The notes beneath the pieces were generated by a model. It had not been told where the DNA came from and searched no databases. It saw only the letters and a program-made list of their open reading frames with translations. A stretch of 55,515 nucleotides of DNA from an uncultured Desulfovibrio sp. (GTDB lineage: Bacteria; Desulfobacterota; Desulfovibrionia; Desulfovibrionales; Desulfovibrionaceae), in assembly GCA_944327285.1 (NCBI GenBank), contig CALVHG010000010.1:1-55515 (forward strand), read 5' to 3'. Shown piece after piece: positions 8,060-15,457 of this stretch (position 1 is the first letter of the stretch; each line of letters starts with the position of its first letter). The position numbers and the translations under genes were made by a program.

Positions 8060-9434
8060 TCCGCTTTTCTGGGAACACGGCCTTTTTTTGCAGCCCCAGC
8101 ATTTTCAGCTCGCCCACAGGCAGCAGCTCGCGACGCTCACGCGCATGGTTTCCCTGCTGAATCCCTACCTCTGGGGCGTGCGCCGTCTGGCCGTCAACGA
8201 AGAAGCCCTGAACAACGGCACGTTCGAGGTCACGCAGCTGGAGCTGCTGCTCCATTCCGGCGAATGGGCCGTGCTGCCTGTCAACGCCACGCTGCCGCCC
8301 CGATCCTTCCTTGCCTCCTGGACAACGCCGGAGGAGCCTCTGCCCGTCTGGCTGGCGCTGGCCGGATTCCGCGAACAGGGAAATAACGTCCTGCGGACGG
8401 ACGCTCCCGCCGACGCGCCCGAAACCTTCCGCTATACGGCCCCGCTTGCGCCGGAAACCGTCCCCGATCTCATGGGCGACGGCCCGGAGGCCGATATCAA
8501 CACGCTGCGTTTTAATCTGCGCCTCTGCTTCAGCCCCGACGACTGCCCCGATCTGCCGCGTTTTCCTCTGGCGCGCCTCATCCGCGACGGCGAGCGCGTC
8601 CGGCTGGACGCCAGCTTTACCCCGCCCTGCGTGGACATCAACGCCGCTCCCGAACTGCGCCGCCTGCTGCACGACGTGCGGGACACCCTGCTGTCGCGCA
8701 GTCATCAGCTGGAAGAATACAAAATTATTGCCGGCGACGCGGGCGTTTCCGGCGTGTCTTCTCTGCACGGCATCACTCTGTTCAGCGTGCTCGGCGTCCT
8801 CAGCCGCAACGCTCCTGAGCTGGAGCAGTTCCTCGACGCGCCGTCCATTCATCCCTGGCCGGTCTACCGGGCCCTCTGCCGCCTTGTGGGCGAACTGTCC
8901 GTCTTTTCCGCAACGCTTTCCGCGCTGGGAGAAACGCCGCAGGGCACGCGCGCCCTGCCGCCCTACGATCACGAAAATCTCCAGCGCTGCTTTCAGGCCG
9001 CCTGCGGCATCATTGCCCGTCTCGTGGATACCTTCGTCATCGGCCCGGCCTTTACCTTTGCGCTGGAAAAGCAGGGGCGTCCCGATCTGCTGGGCACCGT
9101 CATGCCCCAGAGCGCCAGAGCGGGCGTCTATACGTACTGGCTGCTGGTCAGAACGTCACAGGCCGAAGGCATGGCCGAACGCATGGAACGCCTTGCTAAA
9201 CTGGCTCCGTCCGAAAGTCTCGACGGCATTGTGGCGCAGGCTCTGCCCGGCGTGCGCCTGCGCCATTCCCCGCAGCCGCCCGCGGGTCTCCCCCTGCGGA
9301 CGGACACGCTCTATTTCACCATTGATCAGAATGATCCCCTCTGGCGCAAAATCATGCAGCACGGCAATCTTGCCCTTATGCTCCCCGGTTCTCCCGATGA
9401 CCTTTCCGTTGTGCTGGCCGTCATCCAGCGATAG
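8049..9434 (+). CDS. tssK: TssK, T6SS baseplate-membrane complex adaptor
   Basis: TssK trimers link the baseplate to the cytoplasmic parts of TssL and TssM. The 461-aa product has the typical N-terminal signature (NPLFWEHGLFLQPQHFQ) and the expected length of about 450 residues, with a receptor-binding-protein-like shell domain, a helical middle and a C-terminal domain ending in a beta strand. The start is GTG at 8049, eleven bases inside tssJ, with AGGAG at 8037-8041. The alternative of starting later would lose the conserved W-x-x-G-x-x-L-x-P-Q motif. Its TAG stop at 9432-9434 coincides with the first bases of a degenerate repeat copy. Confidence 0.93.
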   Translation: MYDNPLFWEHGLFLQPQHFQLAHRQQLATLTRMVSLLNPYLWGVRRLAVNEEALNNGTFEVTQLELLLHSGEWAVLPVNATLPPRSFLASWTTPEEPLPVWLALAGFREQGNNVLRTDAPADAPETFRYTAPLAPETVPDLMGDGPEADINTLRFNLRLCFSPDDCPDLPRFPLARLIRDGERVRLDASFTPPCVDINAAPELRRLLHDVRDTLLSRSHQLEEYKIIAGDAGVSGVSSLHGITLFSVLGVLSRNAPELEQFLDAPSIHPWPVYRALCRLVGELSVFSATLSALGETPQGTRALPPYDHENLQRCFQAACGIIARLVDTFVIGPAFTFALEKQGRPDLLGTVMPQSARAGVYTYWLLVRTSQAEGMAERMERLAKLAPSESLDGIVAQALPGVRLRHSPQPPAGLPLRTDTLYFTIDQNDPLWRKIMQHGNLALMLPGSPDDLSVVLAVIQR

Positions 9435-9560
9435 CGCGTTTTGCCTTTGAAAAAGGCGAAACGCGAGGCGGCACAGCGCCGCCCGGCTCAGAATAAACGG
9501 AAAAAGCTCGTTTTTTCCGCGAAACGACAGGTCGTATGCTGAAAGTACGTTACGTTTTCC
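9432..9560 (+). repeat. Degenerate copy C of the 148-bp repeat
   Basis: It starts TAGCGCG (TAGAGCG in good copies), again sharing TAG with the upstream stop codon (tssK). The GGCGGC/GCCGCC-type hairpin has lost three bases, the GCGGAAAAA-type hairpin is changed to an ACGGAAAAAGC form, and the final GTTTGAAACGC palindrome is broken down to scattered matches. The right edge is uncertain, about 9560, some 20 bases before tssL. Confidence 0.7.
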
Positions 9561-9579
9561 ACCTCGACCCCTTTTGCGC

Positions 9580-10389
9580 ATGAACTTTCTGCCTCGATTT
9601 TCCCGCCTGATGGCCGAAGCCCTGCACTGCGGCAGCGCCCCCGAAGGGCTGGCCCTGCCGCTGCACGAGGTGCGCGAGCGTCTGCACGCGCTGGCCGACG
9701 AAGAGCGCAGCCGCCCGCTCCCAAGTTCCGCGGAGCCGCTGTCCGCTCCTGTTACAGCAACGCTTCCTCTGCCGGATGCCGTCGATGAAACCGACGATGC
9801 GGCCCGCAACATCCGCCTGGCCTGCGAGAATGCCCGTTTTGCCGTCTATGCCTGGGTTGACGAACTGCTCCTGCAAAGCCCCCGCCTTGACGCGGCCGAC
9901 TGGCTTTCCCATAGTCTGCAATACCGGTATTGCGGCACAACATCCGCCGGCCGGGAATTCTTCACCCGTCTGACAGGCATTATTCGCAACGCGCTCCCTC
10001 TGGCGGAGAACGCGCCGACGGCCGCCAATGAGGAAGAAGAGCTCGCCGACGAAGTTCTCCGGGCTCTGGAAGCCTTTGTCCTTCACGGCGGCGACGAACT
10101 TTCCGCCGCCGCCGTCCGCGTGTACGCTCTCTGCCTGCTGTACGGCTTCAAGGGCATGCTGCGCGATACCCCGGAAACACTCAACCGCTGCCGCAAGGCC
10201 GCGCGCGCCCTGCTGCTGCGCGACGAACCTCCCCCGACGCCCAGTCTTCCGCAGGAGGGGCCCATCGCCCCCGTTGTCGCCGTCGCGCTGGAAAAGGCCG
10301 CCTACATTATTCTGCCGCCGGTGATCGTCCTGCTGTTCGGCGCTCTGTGCGCCGCCGTGCTGGCCGACATTCCGCTGCCGAAATTTTAG
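9580..10389 (+). CDS. tssL: TssL (DotU family), T6SS inner-membrane subunit
   Basis: TssL is a tail-anchored inner-membrane protein of the TssJLM complex; its cytoplasmic helical domain contacts TssK and TssE. The 269-aa product has the DotU core with the FAVYAWVDELLL segment (residues about 87-98), a WLSHSLQYRYCGT region and a Y-x-L-C-L-x-Y-G-F-K-G block. A single hydrophobic segment near residues 235-260 forms the tail anchor. There is no C-terminal OmpA-like peptidoglycan-binding domain, so peptidoglycan anchoring must come from elsewhere. ATG at 9580 is chosen; an in-frame TTG at 9574 is possible and no strong ribosome site is seen for either. The TAG stop at 10387-10389 begins a terminal-repeat-like sequence. 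Confidence 0.88.
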   Translation: MNFLPRFSRLMAEALHCGSAPEGLALPLHEVRERLHALADEERSRPLPSSAEPLSAPVTATLPLPDAVDETDDAARNIRLACENARFAVYAWVDELLLQSPRLDAADWLSHSLQYRYCGTTSAGREFFTRLTGIIRNALPLAENAPTAANEEEELADEVLRALEAFVLHGGDELSAAAVRVYALCLLYGFKGMLRDTPETLNRCRKAARALLLRDEPPPTPSLPQEGPIAPVVAVALEKAAYIILPPVIVLLFGALCAAVLADIPLPKF

Positions 10390-10415
10390 ATCATTTTCAG
10401 TTTGAAATTGCTTTA
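10387..10415 (+). repeat. Isolated terminal inverted-repeat fragment next to copy D
   Basis: Starting at the tssL stop codon, the bases TAGATC-ATTTTCAGTTTGAAA match the outer end of the 148-bp repeat read from its right side, and the unit ends in GCTTTA immediately before the full copy D. It looks like the remnant of an older insertion or a solo terminal repeat. Confidence 0.6.
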
Positions 10416-10561
10416 GAGCGTTTCAACTTTGAAAAAGGTGAAACGCGAGGCGGCGGCACAGTGCCGCCCGGCCCAAAGTGAGCGGAAAAACCGCGTTTTT
10501 TCCGCGAAACGACAGGCCGTATGGTTTGAAACGCGCAGCGTTTCAAACTGAAAAAGCTCTA
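10414..10561 (+). repeat. 148-bp palindromic dispersed repeat, copy D
   Basis: An almost unaltered copy: it starts TAGAGC and ends GCTCTA at 10556-10561, with all three internal hairpins intact (one change, GTGCCGCC for GCGCCGCC, in the first). It fills most of the 283-bp gap between tssL and tssM. The remaining 110 bases before tssM hold no recognised feature apart from a weak AAGGT ribosome site. Confidence 0.88.
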
Positions 10562-10672
10562 AACAGATAGAACAGAGTTAACTATCCATCGGGGCATGCT
10601 CACCACATGCTCCCGCATCCCCCGAAAAAGCGCGTGGGGGAGACTTTTTCTCCATCCGCAAGGTACATACGA

Positions 10673-13600
10673 ATGCAGGTATTGGGCAAAATTCTGAAAG
10701 TGCTGCTCTGTCTGGCGCTGCTGGCGCTGGTTCTGGGGCTTCTGACGGCGCTGGCATGGTGGATGCATTGGCCGCTGGCAACCGGCGCGGTCATACTGCT
10801 GGGCCTGCTGGCGCTGGCGGTCCTGATTATTGCCGTGCGGGCCGGGGTGCGCTGGAGCAACAAGAAGCTCTTCATCCGCAAGGTGCTGGACGAACAGCAG
10901 GCCGTGACTATGAGCGCGCCCGCCATAGGCGGCATGGCCGACGCATGGCGGCAGGGCATGCAAATCATGGCAACGTCGCCCGCGCGCTTTCATCAGACCC
11001 TGCGCTTCAGCCAGCCGTGGTTTCTGACCCTGACGCTGGATGACGGCCCCTCGCTTTTTCAGGGCGCGGGCAAGACCGTGCCCGCCGACGACAACGCGCC
11101 GCTGCACTGGCATTTTCTGCGTTCGTCCGTGGCGCTGGAATGCGCCGCGCCCGAAGGCGACGCGCAGGACTGGAGCACCCTGCTGGAACTGGCGGCGCGC
11201 CAGCGCGGCGGCTGCCCCTTCCGGGGGCTGGTGCTGGTCGTGTCGGCGCGCGCCCTGCGCGAGACCGGAGAAGACCTCCTGCCCGCGCGCGGCATGAATC
11301 TGGCCAATATTGTGCAGCAATTCCTGCTCAGCCGCCGCCGCTCCTGCCCGGTCTTTGTTCTGGTGCGGGATCTGGAGACGCTGCCGGGCATGGACGCCCT
11401 GACGCGCCTGCTGCCGCCCGCCATGCTGGAAAGTTCGCCCGGCCTTGTGCTGCAAAATCCGGAAGAGGAACTGCCGCATGCAGCCGAACAGGTGGCCCGG
11501 CTTTTGGAACGCGGCCTTCAGGAACAGGCCGTGGACGGCATGCCGCCCAGAGGGGACGCCTTGCGGGCTCTCTGCGATCTGCGGGATCTCGGCCCGCGCC
11601 TGACGCGCCTGCTGTCGCCGCTGTGCACGCCGGTCGCGCATCAGGCGTTCAGCCCGCTGCGCGGCGTCCATTTCTGCTTTGGCGCGCCTCTGCCGGACAA
11701 GGGCGGCCAGCCTCCTTTTGTCCTCCCCTATTTTTCCGACGTGCTGCCCATGCAGGGCTATTCCCGCCCCCTTGGCGGCAGTCTGCCCTTTTTTGCCTCC
11801 ACCCGTCTGTGGATGCTGGGCGCGTGGCTGATGCTCACCCTTTTTGTCTGCGGGCTGCTGACGGCCAACACCGTCTATCAGCGCAACGTCCTCCAGCTGC
11901 CCCCGCCGAGCACGGAAAGCATTTCTCATGACGTGCGCATGCAAAAGCTGTACGCGGAAATGCTCTATGCGCTGCAACTGGAAAAGGCCCGCAAAAACTG
12001 GCTCCTGCCGACGCTGGGTCTGAACATGCTGGAACGCGCGGAACAGCAGTCCAAACTGCGCTTTGTGGAGCAGACCTACGCCGCCGTCATGGCGCCCCTG
12101 CGCAGCCGTCTGCTGCATCAGCTCAATCAGCCTGTGACCGAGCAGAACAAGGCGCAGGCCAGAGACTCGGCCCTGCTCATCGGCTGGCTCTGCGACGTCA
12201 TTTCTGAAAAGCTGCGCACCGGCTCTGTGGAAGAAAAGAAACGCATGGAAGTCTTCCCGCTGCTCGGCAATTATGAAGACTGGAACATGGTTTCCGCCCA
12301 GCTCTATCTTTTCGCGCTGGACTGGATGCCCGGCGGCGAAATGCAGGACGCACTGGCCGCGGGTGTCCGCTCGCTGCTGGATCGCGCCGTCAGCCGCGAC
12401 AACGCCTCTCTGCTGGATGACGTGGAACAGGGCGTCAATGCCGGCATGCCCGCGGCGCGCATCTGCCTCTCGCACTTCTGGACGGAAACGCCCCTCAGCG
12501 GAGAAAAGGAAACCTGCATTCCTCCGGTCTATACGGCGCGCGGTTATGCCGTCGTAGACGACGCGCTCGAAGATATCCTGACCATCGGCGGCAACAGCCC
12601 CGGCATGCGTCAGAATATCGAGGCCTACCGCCACGAATATCTGCGGCGTTATGAACGCGCCTGGCGCGACTTTGCCACAGCATTCGGCCAGGGATGGAGC
12701 AATCTGCAACAAAGCGAGATTTTTGCCGCCATGGGAGCCGAGGGCAACGCGGCGTCTCTGCCGCATGTGCGCCTGCTGCGCCGCATGGGAGGCGAGCTGC
12801 TGCCGCTGGCCCGTCAGGCAAAGGCCACCGGCGCAAGCCTGTCGCCCTGGGTGCAGGATGCGCTGCTGCTGCAGGTCCTGTGCGACATAGCCCTCGCCGA
12901 TCCCAAGAGCAACGCGCCTCAGGCCTGGCGCGGCATTCTCTCCCTGTCGCTGGAATCCCCGGAGCTGCTGGCCGCCTTGCGCGACGTCACCAGAGACATG
13001 GATCATTTGCGCCAGTCTCTGGAAGCCGCCATGGCCTTGCGGCACTATCTGGGGCACTGCGCGGAACTGCTGCGCGTCATGGCCAGTCAGGGCCGCTCGC
13101 TGACGCTGGCGCAGGAGCATTTCGCCAATGCCAAGGATGTTCCGGCCGAAAGCCCCTATACCGGCGCGCGCGAAGCCGTGAAGGCCGTCGTGCAGCCTCT
13201 GGCCGCGCCGCACGGCGCGGGGCGTCTGCTGCTGGCGGATCTGCTCGACTGTCTGCGGCAGGGCATCACCGTGCAGGCGGCCGCCGCCGTGCAGCACAAG
13301 TGGGAGAACGAAGTTCTCAGCAGCCCCGCCGCCCTCTACGAGGGCAGCAATCTTGAGGCGCTTTACGGCAAGGACGGCGTAGTGACGCGCTTCCTGTCCC
13401 AGACGCTCGCGCCCCTGTTCCGGCGGCAGGACGCCGCGCCGGCGGCCGCTTTCTGGGACGGAACGCCCTTCCCCTTTACCGCCGATTTTCTCTCGGCCAT
13501 CTCTCGCGCCGAAGCCGTGGCCGCCGTGCCGCCGCGCGACGCCTATGATGTTCTGCTGCGCTCGCAGCCGACAATTCTCAACCGCGAAGCCACGCAGCGC

Positions 13601-13966
13601 CCCGACAGCACGGAATTCTATCTCCAGTGTACGGACGCGCCGCAACGATTGCTCAACAACAACTATCCGCGCTCGGCCCGCATACATTATGCGCCCGCGC
13701 AGTGCGCCGCCGCGGGCATTATCCTGCGCTTCCCCGACTTTGAAGCCCGGTACGTCTATCCCGACTTCATCGCCTTCCTGCGCGATTTCCAATATGGCGA
13801 GCGCACCTTCACCCCCAACGACTTCCCCGATGCCGCCCAGAAGCTCGCCGCCATCTCCGCGACCAGCCTCACGGTGCGCCTGCTGCCCGACAATTCCGCC
13901 GCCATCCTCGAAGCCAAGGACAACGAACCCGCCACCCTGCCCGAAAGGATCGTCTACACATGGTAA
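10673..13966 (+). CDS. tssM: TssM (IcmF family), T6SS inner-membrane core with degenerate NTPase
   Basis: TssM spans the inner membrane and its periplasmic domain binds TssJ. The 1097-aa product (start ATG 10673, AAGGT upstream; an in-frame ATG at 10607 would add 22 residues) has two hydrophobic helices within residues 4-60, a cytoplasmic NTPase-like domain, and a third membrane helix at about residues 377-400 followed by a large periplasmic region rich in helices and a C-terminal beta domain. In the NTPase-like domain the usual Walker A is not recognisable: the aligned stretch is DDGPSLFQGAGKT (residues 123-135), and the later D-T-A-G-R block is absent. The GAGKT string there lies eight residues too late to act as a P-loop. 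Its stop overlaps the next gene by seven bases. Confidence 0.92.
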   Translation: MQVLGKILKVLLCLALLALVLGLLTALAWWMHWPLATGAVILLGLLALAVLIIAVRAGVRWSNKKLFIRKVLDEQQAVTMSAPAIGGMADAWRQGMQIMATSPARFHQTLRFSQPWFLTLTLDDGPSLFQGAGKTVPADDNAPLHWHFLRSSVALECAAPEGDAQDWSTLLELAARQRGGCPFRGLVLVVSARALRETGEDLLPARGMNLANIVQQFLLSRRRSCPVFVLVRDLETLPGMDALTRLLPPAMLESSPGLVLQNPEEELPHAAEQVARLLERGLQEQAVDGMPPRGDALRALCDLRDLGPRLTRLLSPLCTPVAHQAFSPLRGVHFCFGAPLPDKGGQPPFVLPYFSDVLPMQGYSRPLGGSLPFFASTRLWMLGAWLMLTLFVCGLLTANTVYQRNVLQLPPPSTESISHDVRMQKLYAEMLYALQLEKARKNWLLPTLGLNMLERAEQQSKLRFVEQTYAAVMAPLRSRLLHQLNQPVTEQNKAQARDSALLIGWLCDVISEKLRTGSVEEKKRMEVFPLLGNYEDWNMVSAQLYLFALDWMPGGEMQDALAAGVRSLLDRAVSRDNASLLDDVEQGVNAGMPAARICLSHFWTETPLSGEKETCIPPVYTARGYAVVDDALEDILTIGGNSPGMRQNIEAYRHEYLRRYERAWRDFATAFGQGWSNLQQSEIFAAMGAEGNAASLPHVRLLRRMGGELLPLARQAKATGASLSPWVQDALLLQVLCDIALADPKSNAPQAWRGILSLSLESPELLAALRDVTRDMDHLRQSLEAAMALRHYLGHCAELLRVMASQGRSLTLAQEHFANAKDVPAESPYTGAREAVKAVVQPLAAPHGAGRLLLADLLDCLRQGITVQAAAAVQHKWENEVLSSPAALYEGSNLEALYGKDGVVTRFLSQTLAPLFRRQDAAPAAAFWDGTPFPFTADFLSAISRAEAVAAVPPRDAYDVLLRSQPTILNREATQRPDSTEFYLQCTDAPQRLLNNNYPRSARIHYAPAQCAAAGIILRFPDFEARYVYPDFIAFLRDFQYGERTFTPNDFPDAAQKLAAISATSLTVRLLPDNSAAILEAKDNEPATLPERIVYTW

Positions 13967-14577
13967 CGCCCGCCAATGCAACACACCTTCTCTGCCGCGC
14001 CATGTTCGGCGTCTGGCTGCTTACCGTCTGCGGCATGGCTTTTGTCGCCCTTGGCGGCGGCTCTTCGACGGGCAACCTGCTGGCGCTCATGTTTACCCGC
14101 CCCGTTGCGCGAACGCCGGTAACGCCGCCTCCGCCCCAGCCGCTCCCGCAGGCGGAGCCGGCGCCCGAACCGACTCCGGCCCCCCCGACGCCGGAACCGC
14201 AGCCCGCGGCCGAGGTTTCCCCGTGGCGGGATCTGCCGCACGGAAAACGTCCGGGCAAAGGACGGCTCTACCCCCCGCGCATAGAAGTTCGCAAGGACGG
14301 CTCTCTCCTGCTGCTCTTTGCCTATGAAGGCACGCCCGGCGAGCATACCGTCATCACGCCCGCCAACGTCACTTCCCGCAGCGTGGACCTTCACGGCCAG
14401 TGGAGCGCGCAGGTCACCGTGAACGCCCGTCCCCAGAGCGGCTGCGTCCAACGCCTGCAAATAGCCTCCCATCCGTCATGGATTCGCGTCAGCGCCGTCT
14501 CGCGCGGCGGGAAGCCGCTGGACGCCGATGTCAGCTATTCGGATAAGGATATTCGCATCATCTTTCATCCGCGATAA
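13960..14577 (+). CDS. Membrane-anchored proline-rich protein of the T6SS locus, unknown
   Basis: The 205-aa product has an N-terminal hydrophobic segment (residues about 15-45) that could be a signal anchor, a linker of about 40 residues rich in Pro, Glu and Ala (residues about 52-90), and a C-terminal beta-rich domain of about 110 residues. The layout (anchor, Pro-rich spacer, small domain) is that of a protein reaching across the periplasm. The last domain, with a run of alternating hydrophobic residues ending in DIRIIFHPR, loosely recalls AMIN-like domains, which bind the cell wall, but I cannot confirm this. As TssL here lacks a peptidoglycan-binding domain, this protein is a candidate replacement. 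The ATG overlaps the tssM stop. Confidence 0.72.
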   Translation: MVTPANATHLLCRAMFGVWLLTVCGMAFVALGGGSSTGNLLALMFTRPVARTPVTPPPPQPLPQAEPAPEPTPAPPTPEPQPAAEVSPWRDLPHGKRPGKGRLYPPRIEVRKDGSLLLLFAYEGTPGEHTVITPANVTSRSVDLHGQWSAQVTVNARPQSGCVQRLQIASHPSWIRVSAVSRGGKPLDADVSYSDKDIRIIFHPR

Positions 14578-14656
14578 ATGTCTCAGGAGCGGGGAAAAAC
14601 GCCAGTCCGCGTCCCTGCTCCCGTCATTCCCCGCACGCACAACGCAGGAAGTTCCC

Positions 14657-15073
14657 ATGTCACGACTGCGCTTTCTGGAACGGCTGCGCCATGCCCGGCA
14701 GCAGGGCGACGAGCGCAATACCGTGGAAACAACGGATATTATTCAATCCGTAACCAATCATCTGTCCCGCATTCTCAATACGCGACAGGGCAACACCGTG
14801 CTGGATCAGGAGTTCGGCATGCCGGACTTCAGCGCCCTTGGCGCGTCCTTCAGCACGACCGAACTTCCCCGCATTGAACGGGAGCTTTCCGCCTTCATCA
14901 GCCGGTGCGAACCCCGTCTGAAGCAGGTGCACATCCGTTACGCCCCCGATCCCAATCAGCCGTTGCAGCTGGCCTTTTTTCTTGATGCCGAACTCGCTCT
15001 TGAAGAGGAAACCGTCCGTATTCACTGGACAACCCTTGTGGAGCCCTCCGGCCGTGTTGTCATCAATACGTAA
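14657..15073 (+). CDS. tssE: TssE, T6SS baseplate gp25-like protein
   Basis: TssE is the gp25-like baseplate wedge protein that starts sheath assembly. The 138-aa product has the family layout: a charged N-terminal helix, then a helix around SVTNHLSRILNTRQG, the LDQEFGMPDFS motif near residues 50-60 (usual form: R-x-Y-G-x-P-D), and a terminal beta sandwich. The ATG at 14657 has AGGAAG about seven bases upstream; the open frame extends upstream to 14528 but that part overlaps the previous gene in another frame and has no ribosome site. Confidence 0.9.
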   Translation: MSRLRFLERLRHARQQGDERNTVETTDIIQSVTNHLSRILNTRQGNTVLDQEFGMPDFSALGASFSTTELPRIERELSAFISRCEPRLKQVHIRYAPDPNQPLQLAFFLDAELALEEETVRIHWTTLVEPSGRVVINT

Positions 15074-15100
15074 GTTTTCCCCAATAAAAACTACAAATCC

Positions 15101-15155
15101 TGTAATTGTAACGAAGTGCGACACAATTGCAAAGCGCAATAGCGCATGCTACAAG
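15101..15155 (+). promoter_or_regulatory. Candidate promoter with overlapping operator upstream of tssA
   Basis: A TTGCAA box at 15127-15132 is separated by 17 bases from TACAAG at 15150-15155, which is preceded by TGC, an extended -10 form. An inverted repeat TGTAATTGT (15101-15109) and ACAATTGCA (15123-15131), 13 bases apart and matching at 8 of 9 positions, overlaps the -35 box. Together these suggest a sigma70-type promoter for tssA-tssB-tssC-hcp controlled by a dimeric regulator. The start point would fall near 15162, about 295 bases before tssA. Confidence 0.4.
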
Positions 15156-15170
15156 AAAGTAACACGCCAG

Positions 15171-15274
15171 ACGCGCCGCCCGGCCCGAAGCGAGCGGAAA
15201 AAATCGCGCTTTTTTCCGCGAAACGACAGGCCGTATGTTTTGAAATGCTTCGCCTTTCAAACTGAAAATGCTTT
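15171..15274 (+). repeat. Left-truncated copy E of the 148-bp repeat
   Basis: The right two thirds of the element is present: the end of the first hairpin (GCCGCCCGGCCC), the GCGGAAAAAA/TTTTTTCCGC hairpin and a worn GTTTTGAAATGC/GCCTTTCAAAC palindrome, ending GAAAATGCTTT. The left terminal repeat is missing. It lies in the 384-bp gap between tssE and tssA, after the candidate promoter. The remainder of that gap (15275-15457) holds only an open upstream extension of tssA and no recognised site. Confidence 0.72.
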
Positions 15275-15457
15275 CGCCGCCTGAACGGAACATCCCGTAA
15301 CGACAGACGTTCCGGAAACGCTTCCGCAGTCGTCGCCACCGGTCCGATTCCTCTGCGCCTTCTCCGCAACGCGCAAGCAGAAACATTCGCCGCGTCTCCC
15401 CGGACAGATTTGAACGAGTTTGAAAACGTCTTCCCAGAAACTTCTATCGGATTCCGT

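Noticed and set aside
11063-11077. GAGKT string in TssM as a Walker A motif
   Set aside because: It is eight residues later than the P-loop position and followed by VPADDN, not a helix; the Walker B-type block is missing as well.
10559-13984. Open frame of 1141 codons on the minus strand
   Set aside because: It lies fully antisense to tssM, has no family pattern, and arises from the GC-rich third-position bias of the real gene.
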